Below are positions 15,706 to 23,548 of a DNA stretch of 64,000 bases, piece after piece. Position numbers and translations under genes: made by a program. How positions within the stretch are numbered: the stretch's first letter is position 1; each line of letters starts with the position of its first letter. The notes below the pieces were generated by a model. That model searched no databases. It was not told the DNA's origin and worked only from the letters and a program-made list of their open reading frames with translations. The stretch covers positions 62,001-126,000 of the forward strand of contig NZ_JALJZY010000004.1 of the NCBI RefSeq assembly GCF_024171525.1. Direction: 5' to 3'. Source of the DNA: Neisseriaceae bacterium HSC-16F19. GTDB taxonomy: Bacteria; Pseudomonadota; Gammaproteobacteria; Burkholderiales; Neisseriaceae.

Positions 15706-15730
15706 GGGCGGATGTAAAATCCGCCCCTAC
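15706..15730. repeat. REP palindrome, inverse of the 4720 copy
   Basis: GGGCGGAT, a short loop, ATCCGCCC and CTAC: a GTAG-headed hairpin in inverted orientation. Confidence 0.65.
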
Positions 15731-15815
15731 GCAACAGGCTGAGCGTTTTGTAAACCGATTTAAGCCTCGCAACTTGGCCGCGCTATACAGGCGCCCTGAA
15801 ATCTTAGCTGCCGTC

Positions 15816-15958
15816 ATTCCCGCGTAGGCGGGAATCCATTTATACGGTTATGAAGCCATTGTTTAAAACATGGCTTCTTAAGTTTTTCCATGGATTCCCG
15901 CCTGCGCGGGAATGACGTCGGTTTTGTGTTGGCATATAAGGTTTTGCAAAGATTGCAG
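15816..15958. repeat. NIME-like module with two dRS3 palindromes
   Basis: dRS3 copies lie at 15816-15835 (ATTCCCGCGTAGGCGGGAAT) and 15894-15913 (ATTCCCGCCTGCGCGGGAAT), separated by the same ~58-bp unit as in the modules near 41922, 45133 and 52974. The right end TTTTGCAAAGATTGC is a decayed copy of the common terminus and the left terminus is not recognisable. It ends 41 bases before tadA. Confidence 0.75.
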
Positions 15959-15998
15959 GCTGCCTGAAAAGCTATTGAAACGCGATACCGGAAACCCC

Positions 15999-16724
15999 AT
16001 GTCCGATTTAAGCACCCCGCCCCTGGCTCCGAAAACCCTCGCCGTTTTGCAGGGGCAGGGTATGGTGACGGCGGCGGATTTGGCGCATACCGGTGCGGCC
16101 AAGGCGTTTTTGCTGTTGAAAGCCGCCGGCTTGAGCGTGACCGACAGCACGCTGTGGCAGTTGGTGGCGCTGGCCGAGGGCCGCGCATTGCACAGCCTGA
16201 GTGCGGCGGAAAAAGCACAGTGGCGCGATGCGGTGCGCCGCCATCCGCCGGTAGCTGTGTTTCCGCCGCAGGCGGAAATGGAAGGCCATATGCGCGCTGC
16301 CTTGGCCGAAGCGGAACAGGCAGCGGCCTTGGGCGAAGTGCCGGTGGGGGCGGTGGTGGTGCGCAACGGCGAAATCATCGGCCGCGGTTTTAACCGCTGC
16401 GTTTCCGGCCATGACATCAGCCTGCATGCCGAAATCGCCGCCCTGCGTGCCGCCGCACACACGCTGGGCAATTACCGCCTCGACGGCTGCGATGTGTATG
16501 TGACGCTGGAGCCGTGCTGCATGTGTGCCGGGGCGCTGATGCAGGCACGGGTGCGCCGCTTGGTGTATGCTGCCGCCGAAGCCAAAAGCGGCGCGGCAGG
16601 CAGCCAGGTGGACCTGTTCGCCGTGCGGGCGCTCAATCCGCATACCGCCGTATTGGGCGGCGTGCTGGCGGATGAGGCGCGTGCGCTGTTGCAGGCGTTT
16701 TTCGCCGTCCGCCGCGGGGCGTAG
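15999..16724 (+). CDS. tadA: tRNA-specific adenosine deaminase with TfoX_C-like N-terminal domain
   Basis: A 241-aa enzyme converting A34 to inosine in the anticodon of tRNA-Arg(ACG). The deaminase domain (about residues 93-238) has the zinc ligands H143 (HAEIAAL, with catalytic E145) and C173/C176 (EPCCMC), plus PVGAVVV and NYRLDGCDVYVTLEP. Residues about 8-80 (LAPKTLAVLQGQGMVTAADLAHTGAAKAFLLLKAAG...) resemble the TfoX C-terminal helical domain and lie outside the usual ~160-aa TadA. The ATG at 15999 gives MSDLSTPP; the frame upstream runs into the NIME module. The TAG stop (16722-16724) is the TAG of a GTAG-headed repeat. Confidence 0.9.
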   Translation: MSDLSTPPLAPKTLAVLQGQGMVTAADLAHTGAAKAFLLLKAAGLSVTDSTLWQLVALAEGRALHSLSAAEKAQWRDAVRRHPPVAVFPPQAEMEGHMRAALAEAEQAAALGEVPVGAVVVRNGEIIGRGFNRCVSGHDISLHAEIAALRAAAHTLGNYRLDGCDVYVTLEPCCMCAGALMQARVRRLVYAAAEAKSGAAGSQVDLFAVRALNPHTAVLGGVLADEARALLQAFFAVRRGA

Positions 16725-16800
16725 GTCGGATACTCGTATCCGACAAAATGCCCAAGTTTCGGCCAAACGGGATTAATGTCGGATACAAGTATCCGACCTA
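16721..16800. repeat. GTAG-headed BIME overlapping the tadA stop codon
   Basis: Palindromes 16721-16744 (GTAGGTCGGATACTC and complement) and 16778-16800 lie in inverted orientation. The left GTAG supplies the TAG stop of tadA. A very similar pair is at 62282-62360. Confidence 0.8.
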
Positions 16801-16962
16801 GGGCGAACTGACCATTCGGGCGCGTAGCTGATTTTTTAGGCAAAAACGTCCGATTCAAGGCGGAAAGCGCAGCAAGGTTGGACACCTTGCGAGCATTTTC
16901 AACGCAGAAGCGGGCAATTTTTGACAAAAAAGCAGCCGTGAACGAATTGTCAGTTTGCCCTA
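16799..16962. mobile_element. 164-bp MITE with TAGGGCGAACTGAC ends
   Basis: The left terminus TAGGGCGAACTGACCATTCG and the complementary right terminus (GTCAGTTTGCCCTA) bound a sequence without coding capacity. A second copy with the interior in the opposite orientation lies at 42517-42678. It directly abuts the BIME, so the tadA-map gap is wholly repeats plus a DUS. Confidence 0.75.
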
Positions 16963-17020
16963 CACATACTCAGGCTGCCTGAAAACCTTTTTAAACAAAC
17001 CACACAGAACAGAAACCATC

Positions 17021-17800
17021 ATGTCCGCAGTCATCATCAAAAATGCCGAAGAAATCGCCAAAATGCGCGAGTTGGGCCGTTTGGCGGCCGAGGCGCTGGA
17101 TTATATCGGCGCTTTCGTCAAACCCGGGGTCACCACCAATGAAATCAACCAGCTGGTGCACGATTACCACATCAATGTGCAGGGCGGCTATCCGGCGCCT
17201 TTGAACTACGGCAATCCGCCGTTTCCCAAGTCTTGCTGCACCTCGGTCAACCATGTCATCTGCCACGGCATTCCCGATGACAAGCCTTTGAAAAACGGCG
17301 ATATTGTCAATATCGACGTCACCATCAAAAAAGACGGCTTCCACGGCGATTCCAGCCGCATGTTTGCCGTGGGCAGCATCAGCCCGCAGGCCAAACGCCT
17401 GATTGACGTGACCCATGCCAGCATGATGGCGGGCATTGCCGCGGTGCGCCCCGGCGCCACTTTGGGCGATGTCGGCTATGCCTGCCAGAAAGTGGCGGAG
17501 GAGGCCGGTTATTCGGTGGTGCAGGAATTCTGCGGCCACGGCATCGGCCGCGGTTTTCACGAGGCGCCGCAGGTGATGCATTACGGCCGCAAAGGCCAGG
17601 GGCTGAAATTGGAGCCGGGCATGATTTTCACCGTCGAGCCGATGATTAACCAGGGCAAGCGCCATCTGCGCATTCTGGCCGACGGTTGGACGGTGGTCAC
17701 CAAAGACCGCTCGCTGTCGGCGCAATGGGAGCACGAGGTGCTGGTGACCGAAGACGGCTACGAAATCCTCACCATCAGCCCCGCCACCGGCAAGCCCTAA
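17021..17800 (+). CDS. map: type I methionine aminopeptidase
   Basis: A 259-aa cytosolic metalloenzyme removing the initiator Met. Metal ligands are visible in NIDVTIKKDGFHGDSSRMF (two Asp), CGHGIGRGFHEAPQV (His), FTVEPMI (Glu) and QWEHEVLVTEDG (Glu). Substrate-pocket residues occur in SVNHVICHGIPDD. The ATG at 17021 is chosen over upstream in-frame codons because it gives the usual start SAVIIKNAEEIAKMRELGRL. nth begins 13 bases after the stop, suggesting co-transcription. Confidence 0.96.
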   Translation: MSAVIIKNAEEIAKMRELGRLAAEALDYIGAFVKPGVTTNEINQLVHDYHINVQGGYPAPLNYGNPPFPKSCCTSVNHVICHGIPDDKPLKNGDIVNIDVTIKKDGFHGDSSRMFAVGSISPQAKRLIDVTHASMMAGIAAVRPGATLGDVGYACQKVAEEAGYSVVQEFCGHGIGRGFHEAPQVMHYGRKGQGLKLEPGMIFTVEPMINQGKRHLRILADGWTVVTKDRSLSAQWEHEVLVTEDGYEILTISPATGKP

Positions 17801-17812
17801 GTCGGAGCCCGC

Positions 17813-18451
17813 ATGAACCGCAGCATCCGCACCGAAATTTTCGAGCGTTTTCAGGCAGCCAATCCGCATCCGACCACCGAACTGGTATTCAACAGCCCGT
17901 TTGAATTGCTGATTGCGGTTCTGCTTTCGGCCCAGGCCACCGATGTCGGCGTCAACAAGGCCACCGCCAAGCTGTTTCCGGTGGCCAATACGCCGCAGGC
18001 CATGCTGGATTTGGGCTTGGAAGGGGTGAAGGAATACACCAAAACCATAGGTCTGTATCAGACCAAATCGCGTCACATCATCGAAACCTGCCGCATTCTT
18101 TTGGAGCGCCATGGCGGCGAAGTGCCGCAAACCCGCGCCGAGTTGGAGGCGCTGCCTGGTGTGGGCCGCAAAACCGCCAATGTGGTGCTCAACACCGCGT
18201 TTGGCCAGCCGGCCATGGCGGTGGACACGCATATTTTCCGCGTGGCCAACCGCACCCGCATTGCCCCCGGCAAAAACGTGCGCGAGGTGGAAGACAAGCT
18301 GATGCGCCTGATACCCAAGCCGTTTTTGCAGGACGCGCACCACTGGCTGATTTTGCACGGCCGCTACACCTGCAAGGCGCTCAAGCCGCAATGCGGCCGC
18401 TGCCTGATTGCCGATTTGTGCGAGTATGGGGCGAAGAATGATTTTGCCTGA
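17813..18451 (+). CDS. nth: endonuclease III
   Basis: A 212-aa base-excision-repair glycosylase/AP lyase for oxidised pyrimidines. The helix-hairpin-helix LPGVGRKTANVVLNTAFG with catalytic Lys, the catalytic Asp in VDTHIFRVANR, and the 4Fe-4S cluster C-X6-C-X2-C-X5-C near the C-terminus (CKALKPQCGRCLIADLC) are all present. An embedded DUS near the start is read as FQAANPHPTTE. It probably shares a transcript with map. A DUS follows the stop. Confidence 0.96.
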   Translation: MNRSIRTEIFERFQAANPHPTTELVFNSPFELLIAVLLSAQATDVGVNKATAKLFPVANTPQAMLDLGLEGVKEYTKTIGLYQTKSRHIIETCRILLERHGGEVPQTRAELEALPGVGRKTANVVLNTAFGQPAMAVDTHIFRVANRTRIAPGKNVREVEDKLMRLIPKPFLQDAHHWLILHGRYTCKALKPQCGRCLIADLCEYGAKNDFA

Positions 18452-18471
18452 GTTTCAGGCTGCCTGAAAAC

Positions 18472-18500
18472 TTGAATCGATACAAGGATTTCGCTACAAT
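18472..18500 (+). promoter_or_regulatory. sigma-70 promoter of the htrA-like gene
   Basis: TTGAAT (18472-18477), a 17-base spacer and TACAAT (18495-18500) lie 60 bases before the start codon. This is close to consensus with ideal spacing. Confidence 0.75.
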
Positions 18501-18560
18501 CTCCAGCCGTTTGTGCAGTACAAAAGCCAGAATACATCGATATTGAAAACAAGGATTTCC

Positions 18561-20018
18561 ATGAACACCCCTTCCCGCAAACTGCTGGCCGCCGCCGTGG
18601 CCGCAGCCTTGTTCCTCGGCGGTTGCGACCGCATCAACAGCTGGTTTGGCAGCGACGATACCGGCGGTGATTTTGTGCAAAAGGTCGAACCGAAAGACCG
18701 GGAAAGCGTACCCATGCTGCTGCCGGATTTCACTGCCTTGGTGGAGCGCGAGGGCGCGGCGGTGGTGAATATCCAGGCTTCGCGGGATCCTTCTGCTTCC
18801 GGCAGTGGCGACAACGGCTTGGAAAACGACCCGATTTACGAGTTTTTCAAACGCCTGGTGCCTTACGGCGGTGACGACGGCAGCGACGGCGGCGGCGACG
18901 AATTCAATTTCGGCTCCGGCTTTATCATCAGCGAAGACGGTTACATCCTCACCAATACCCATGTATTGGCGGGCATGAACAATATCAAAGTCCTGCTCAA
19001 CGACAAGCGCGAATACCGCGCCCGCCTGATTGGTTCGGATACCCAGTCGGACGTGGCTTTGCTCAAAATCGAGGCCAGTGATTTGCCCTCGGTGAAAATC
19101 GGCAATCCCAAGGATTTGAAAGTGGGCGAGTGGGTGGCGGCCATCGGCGCGCCCTTTGGTTTTGACAACAGCGTCACCGCCGGTATTGTGTCTGCCAAAG
19201 GCCGCAGCCTGCCGAATGAAAACTACACGCCGTTTATCCAGACCGATGTGGCCATCAATCCCGGCAATTCCGGCGGCCCGCTGTTTAATCTGCGCGGCCA
19301 GGTGGTCGGCATCAATTCGCAGATTTACAGCCGCAGCGGCGGTTTTATGGGCATTTCCTTCGCCATTCCGATTGATGTGGCCATGAATGTGGCCGAGCAG
19401 CTGAAAACCACCGGCAAGGTACAGCGCGGCCGCGTGGGCGTGGTCATTCAAGAAGTCTCTTACGACTTGGCCAAATCCTTCGGTATGGAAAAAGCCCACG
19501 GCGCGCTGGTGTCGCAGGTCTTGCCCAACAGCCCCGCGGCTCAGGCCGGTTTGCAGGTGGGCGACATTATCTTGAGCGTCAATGACGAGGAAGTGAAAAA
19601 TTCCAGCGATTTGCCGGTGATGGTGGGCATTATGGCGCCGGGTAAGGAAATCACCCTCGGCATCTGGCGCAAGGGCAAACGCGAATCGGTCAAAATCATG
19701 CTCGACAGCCTCAATACCGAAGCGGATGCCCGCAACGGCGGCGCACTGATGCCCGATGACCCGGAAGCACGCAGTTTTGCCGCCGACGAATTGGGTCTGA
19801 CCCTGCTGCAAAGCCGCAGCGGCGTGGTGGTGCTGGAGGCACGCCAAGCGGCAGCCCAAGCCGGTTTGCGCCGCGGCGATGTGATTATGGCCGTCGGCCC
19901 GGCCGCGGTAGCCGATGAAAAAACCTTCCGCGATGCGGTGACTGCTGCGGGCAAAAACATTCCCATCTTGGTGAAACGCGGCGACAACACGCTGTTTTTG
20001 GCTTTGACGCTGCAATAA
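18561..20018 (+). CDS. HtrA/DegP-family serine endoprotease, lipoprotein type
   Basis: A 485-aa periplasmic quality-control protease with two PDZ domains. The trypsin-like domain carries H134 (TNTHVL), D164 (SDVALL) and S237 (NPGNSGGPL). PDZ1 is about residues 290-375 and PDZ2 about 400-480 (LLQSRSGVVVLEARQAAAQAGLRRGDVIMAVG). The N-terminus MNTPSRKLLAAAVAAALFLGGC has a lipobox (LGGC, Cys 22), so the enzyme is likely membrane-tethered rather than freely periplasmic, unlike E. coli DegP/DegQ. An acidic Gly/Asp-rich loop (PYGGDDGSDGGGDEF) lies before the catalytic domain. DegP, DegQ and MucD naming cannot be separated here. Confidence 0.93.
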   Translation: MNTPSRKLLAAAVAAALFLGGCDRINSWFGSDDTGGDFVQKVEPKDRESVPMLLPDFTALVEREGAAVVNIQASRDPSASGSGDNGLENDPIYEFFKRLVPYGGDDGSDGGGDEFNFGSGFIISEDGYILTNTHVLAGMNNIKVLLNDKREYRARLIGSDTQSDVALLKIEASDLPSVKIGNPKDLKVGEWVAAIGAPFGFDNSVTAGIVSAKGRSLPNENYTPFIQTDVAINPGNSGGPLFNLRGQVVGINSQIYSRSGGFMGISFAIPIDVAMNVAEQLKTTGKVQRGRVGVVIQEVSYDLAKSFGMEKAHGALVSQVLPNSPAAQAGLQVGDIILSVNDEEVKNSSDLPVMVGIMAPGKEITLGIWRKGKRESVKIMLDSLNTEADARNGGALMPDDPEARSFAADELGLTLLQSRSGVVVLEARQAAAQAGLRRGDVIMAVGPAAVADEKTFRDAVTAAGKNIPILVKRGDNTLFLALTLQ

Positions 20019-20034
20019 AACCACTGTACAGGCT

Positions 20035-20177
20035 GAGACCTTTGCAAACCCCCCATCTGCGGCGCATTTCTGCGTTGTGCGCTGCTCGCTCGCTTGCCTA
20101 TCTACATGATATGTCTGCGCTCGCTGCGCTGCTACGCCTTGAACTGCATCCACATCTGGAGGTTTTGCAAAGGTCTC
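20035..20177. mobile_element. 143-bp MITE with GAGACCTTTGCAAA ends
   Basis: GAGACCTTTGCAAA on the left and TTTGCAAAGGTCTC on the right are perfect inverted termini. The interior is a partly self-complementary GC-rich stretch without dRS3 (it includes GCGCTGCTCGCTCGC and GCGCTCGCTGCGCTGC). The ends resemble those I recall for IS1106-type (IS5 family) elements of Neisseria. Confidence 0.75.
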
Positions 20178-20211
20178 AGGCTGCCTGAAAGTTTTCAGGC
20201 AGCCTGTTTTT
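20177..20211. terminator. inverted DUS pair before nagZ
   Basis: CAGGCTGCCTGAAA / TTTTCAGGCAGCCTG hairpin (20177-20206) followed by TTTTT. It terminates rightward transcription from the htrA-like gene. Confidence 0.75.
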
Positions 20212-20238
20212 ATGCATTTTTATTTTAAAGTTTTGAAT

Positions 20239-21327
20239 ATGACAACACCGCAACACCTGCCCCGCGGCCCGGTGATGGCCGATGTGGCCGCTTTTCAGCT
20301 TACCGACGAAGAACGCGTCCGTCTGTGCGACCCCGCCATCGGCGGCGTGATTTTGTTCCGTCGCAATTACCAATCGCGCGCCCAGCTGACCGAACTCGTG
20401 GCCGACATCAAAGCCTTGCGTCATCCGGAGCTGATTGTGGCCGTGGACCACGAAGGCGGCCGCGTGCAGCGTTTTATCGACGGTTTTACCCGCCTGCCCG
20501 CCATGCGCGTGCTGGGTGAATTGTGGGATGCGCAGGGTGCTGAGGCGGCACAGGCGCAGGCGGAAACCGTCGGCTGGGTGCTGGCGGTGGAACTGGCCGC
20601 CTGCGGGGTGGATTTGTCGTTTACGCCGGTGCTGGATTTGGATTGGGGGCCGTGCGCGGTGATCGGCAACCGCAGCTTTCACCGCGATGCCGGTACCGTT
20701 AGCGCCTTGGCGCTGGCTTTGCAGCGCGGCCTCAATCGCGGCGGCATGAAGTCTTGCGGCAAACACTTCCCCGGCCATGGCTGTGTCAGCGGCGACAGTC
20801 ACCTGACCCTGCCGGAAGATACGCGCAGTCTGGACGCCATCCGCGCCGACGATATCCGCCCCTTTGCCGCCTTGTCCGCCGCCGGTATGGCTGCGGTGAT
20901 GCCCGCGCATGTGGTGTATCCGCAGGTAGACGCACAACCGGCGGGTTTTTCGCAACACTGGTTGCAGGACATTCTGCGCGGCGAAGTCGGCTTTGACGGG
21001 GTGATTTTCTCCGACGACCTCACCATGGAAGGTGCAGGCGGTGCCGGTGACATCCGTGCCCGTGCCGAACAGGCATTTGCCGCCGGTTGCGACATCGTGC
21101 TGGTGTGCAACCGCCCCGATTGGGTGGATGTGCTGCGCCGGGATTTCCAGGCACCGGCCAATCCGCATCTGGCGGCGCGCTGGCAGTATATGGCCGCCAC
21201 TTTGAGCGCCGCCGAGGCGCAGGTGCTGATGCAGAGTGCCGAATTTCAGGCAGCCCAAGCAGCCGTGGCGGCGCTGGTCACACCGCAGGATACGGCGGGC
21301 GGGGTTAAAGTGGGCGAGGCGTTTTGA
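20239..21327 (+). CDS. nagZ: beta-N-acetylhexosaminidase (cell-wall recycling)
   Basis: A 362-aa cytoplasmic glycoside hydrolase family 3 enzyme that removes GlcNAc from anhydro-muropeptides. Diagnostic motifs are GVILFRRNYQS, AVDHEGGRVQRF, KHFPGHGCVSGDSH (the catalytic His/Asp loop of NagZ) and FSDDLTMEGA (nucleophile Asp). The ATG at 20239 gives MTTPQHLPRGPVMADV; the upstream ATG at 20212 lies right after the terminator and is less likely. An embedded DUS is read as FQAAQAAV. It works with the transglycosylase products in peptidoglycan recycling. Confidence 0.95.
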   Translation: MTTPQHLPRGPVMADVAAFQLTDEERVRLCDPAIGGVILFRRNYQSRAQLTELVADIKALRHPELIVAVDHEGGRVQRFIDGFTRLPAMRVLGELWDAQGAEAAQAQAETVGWVLAVELAACGVDLSFTPVLDLDWGPCAVIGNRSFHRDAGTVSALALALQRGLNRGGMKSCGKHFPGHGCVSGDSHLTLPEDTRSLDAIRADDIRPFAALSAAGMAAVMPAHVVYPQVDAQPAGFSQHWLQDILRGEVGFDGVIFSDDLTMEGAGGAGDIRARAEQAFAAGCDIVLVCNRPDWVDVLRRDFQAPANPHLAARWQYMAATLSAAEAQVLMQSAEFQAAQAAVAALVTPQDTAGGVKVGEAF

Positions 21328-21339
21328 TTGGGTAAGAAA

Positions 21340-21382
21340 CAAAAGTTTTCAGGCAGCCTTTTAGGCTGCCTGAAAACTTTTG
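21340..21382. terminator. bidirectional terminator of nagZ and lutB
   Basis: CAAAAGTTTTCAGGCAGCC and its full complement form a near-perfect 20-bp stem built of two inverted DUS with A/T runs on both sides, between the convergent nagZ and lutB genes. Confidence 0.85.
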
Positions 21383-21398
21383 TTGGCTTAAAAACAGA

Positions 21399-22847
21399 CT
21401 AAGACTGCTGTTTTTGCTTTTCCGCCACCAGTTCGTGCAGGGTTTTCGGTGCCGGTTTGAGCGGGGTGCGGTAGTCGGTCCAGCTCAGCTGTTTGCCGGG
21501 GGTGAGGGCGCGCAGTTTGCTGGCGGTCCAGCCGAAGGTGCGGTACAGGCGTTTGCCGCTGAATACGCCTTCGAAGATGCGCCACGCCAGCCGCTCGCCG
21601 GTGCTGTGCGATGCGCCCTGGCCGCGGATGGGGTAGGTGGTGGCTTCGTCGGGCGCGCGTTGGGCTTCCACGCGCAGGCGGATCATCTGCTCGGTGATGG
21701 GGATTTTCACCGGACACACTTCGCTACAGGCGCCGCACAGGGTGCAGGCGGTGGGCAGGTCGCGGGTGGCGTCGAGGCCGAGCATGTGCGGGGAGACGAT
21801 TTCGCCGATGGGGCCGGGATAGGTGGTGCCGTAGGCGGCGCCGCCGATGCGGGTATAGACCGGGCAGTGGTTCATGCAGGCACCGCAGCGGATGCATTGT
21901 AGGGTGCGGCGCATCTGCTCTTCGCCGTAGGCTTGGGTGCGGCCGTTGTCCAGGAGTACCAAGTGCATTTCCTGCGGGCCGTCCAGCTCTTCGCTGCGGC
22001 GCGGGCCGGTAATCATATTGAAATAGGTGGTGATGGGCTGGCCGATGGCGCTGCGCGGCAGCAGGCTGTACAAGGGCGGAATATCGGAGAGCTTGGCCAC
22101 CACTTTTTCGATGCCGGTAATGGCGATGTGTACCGGCGGCACGGTGGTGGTGAGGCGGCCGTTGCCTTCGTTTTCCACCAGGCACAGCGTGCCGGTTTCG
22201 GCCACGGCGAAATTGACGCCGGAGAGGCCGACATCGGCGGTGCGGTAGATGTCGCGCAGGGCGTTGCGGGCGATGCCGGTGAGCTCGTCCACATCGTCGG
22301 TGAGCGGGGTGCCGAGCTCTTTGTTGAAGAGTGTGCTCACCTGCTGCTTGGTTTTGTGGATGGCGGGCATGACGATGTGGGTGGGTTTTTCACCGGCCAT
22401 CTGTACGATGTATTCGCCCAAATCGCTTTCCACGGCACGGATGCCTTGGGCTTCGAGATAATGGTTGAGCTCGATTTCCTCGCTCACCATAGACTTGCCT
22501 TTGACCACCAGCTTGCCTTGGTGGGCGCTGACGATGTTGTGGATGATTTGGCAGGCTTCGGAGGGGGTTTCCGCCCAATGGACTTTGACACCGAGGCTGA
22601 TGAGCTTGGCTTCCAGCTGTTCCAGCAATTCGGGCAGCCGCGAGAGCGAGCGCTGGCGGATGTGTTCGCACAGGGTGCGCAGCATTTGCAGTTCCTGTTC
22701 GTCCGACAGCGCGGTTTTGCGCCGCGTCATCAGCATGTCCATGGCGGTGCGCAGGCTTTGGCGCAGCGGCGCATCGGCCAGGGCTTCGCGGGCATTTTGT
22801 TTGAAGGTTTCCGGTTTGGGGTGGAAATGGACGGTTTGCGTGCTCAT
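21399..22847 (-). CDS. lutB: L-lactate utilisation iron-sulfur protein LutB
   Basis: A 482-aa electron-transfer subunit of the LutABC L-lactate oxidation complex. Two ferredoxin-type cysteine sets are visible: CIRCGACMNHCPVYTRIGG and CTLCGACSEVCPVKIPI. The DUF162-type N-terminal domain includes VVKGKSMVSEEIELNHYLE and VETGTLCLVENEGNGR-like sequence (seen as VAETGTLCLVENEGNGR). It is the third gene of the leftward lutA-lutC-lutB operon; its start overlaps the lutC stop by 4 bases (ATGA). Length is normal. Confidence 0.95.
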   Translation of the reverse strand: MSTQTVHFHPKPETFKQNAREALADAPLRQSLRTAMDMLMTRRKTALSDEQELQMLRTLCEHIRQRSLSRLPELLEQLEAKLISLGVKVHWAETPSEACQIIHNIVSAHQGKLVVKGKSMVSEEIELNHYLEAQGIRAVESDLGEYIVQMAGEKPTHIVMPAIHKTKQQVSTLFNKELGTPLTDDVDELTGIARNALRDIYRTADVGLSGVNFAVAETGTLCLVENEGNGRLTTTVPPVHIAITGIEKVVAKLSDIPPLYSLLPRSAIGQPITTYFNMITGPRRSEELDGPQEMHLVLLDNGRTQAYGEEQMRRTLQCIRCGACMNHCPVYTRIGGAAYGTTYPGPIGEIVSPHMLGLDATRDLPTACTLCGACSEVCPVKIPITEQMIRLRVEAQRAPDEATTYPIRGQGASHSTGERLAWRIFEGVFSGKRLYRTFGWTASKLRALTPGKQLSWTDYRTPLKPAPKTLHELVAEKQKQQS

Positions 22848-23548
22848 GCGGTTTCCTCCAAATCGGCAGGGGTGAGGTGTTCGGGCAGCACCGCCAGCAC
22901 CACCATGTCGCGCGGACCGTGGGCGCCGTAGGCCAGGGTGAGCTGGATGTCGGCGGTTTTGGACGGGCCGGACACGAGCACGATATTGGTGGGAGTGTCG
23001 CTCACCATGTCTTCACCCTGCATGGCGCTGTAAAAATCGTCGTACATGCGGGTGGTGTCGAACAGGCAGATGTGTACCGGCGGCACCAGACTCTGGCTGC
23101 GCGGCTGTTCGGGGGTGGGCCACAGCACCAGGGTGCCGGTGTGGGCAATGCCGCAGCGCACATCGGTAAAACCGGCATCGATGTCGGCAAAGAAATCGTG
23201 TTTCCACTCTTCGATGGGACGGTCGAAACCGCTCAGGGTGATGTCCGGCAGGCTGTTTTGGAGCGCTTTTTCCGCCGCTTGGCCGTGTTCGGTTTTGCGC
23301 GGCAGGAGGATGTTGCGCAGGTTTTTTTCGCGGGCGACCTGTACGAGTGCGTCTGTCCAGTTGTCGCGCGTGACCCAGTAAATCTCGGTTTTCACGGCAC
23401 GCATGGCGCGCACCCAGTGTTGCAGGCGTGCGGTTTCGCTGTCCCACACCGGGGACATTTCGCGGTAGTAATCGGCCGTTTGCGGCTCCAGCATGGGGTA
23501 GGCGTCGGCTTTTTTCAGCTTGCCCAAAATGCGTTCGCGTGCGCTCAT
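22844..23548 (-). CDS. lutC: L-lactate utilisation protein LutC
   Basis: A 234-aa DUF162/LUD-domain subunit of the lactate oxidation complex. Visible segments are NLRNILLPRKTEHGQ, DIDAGFTDVRCGIAHTGTLVLWPTPEQPRSQSLVPPVHICLFDTTRMY and NIVLVSGPSKTADIQLTLAYGAHGPRDMVVLVL-like C-terminus (here MVVLAVLPEHL), which are LUD hallmarks. It overlaps lutA and lutB by 4 bases on each side, so translation is probably coupled. Confidence 0.94.
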   Translation of the reverse strand: MSARERILGKLKKADAYPMLEPQTADYYREMSPVWDSETARLQHWVRAMRAVKTEIYWVTRDNWTDALVQVAREKNLRNILLPRKTEHGQAAEKALQNSLPDITLSGFDRPIEEWKHDFFADIDAGFTDVRCGIAHTGTLVLWPTPEQPRSQSLVPPVHICLFDTTRMYDDFYSAMQGEDMVSDTPTNIVLVSGPSKTADIQLTLAYGAHGPRDMVVLAVLPEHLTPADLEETA

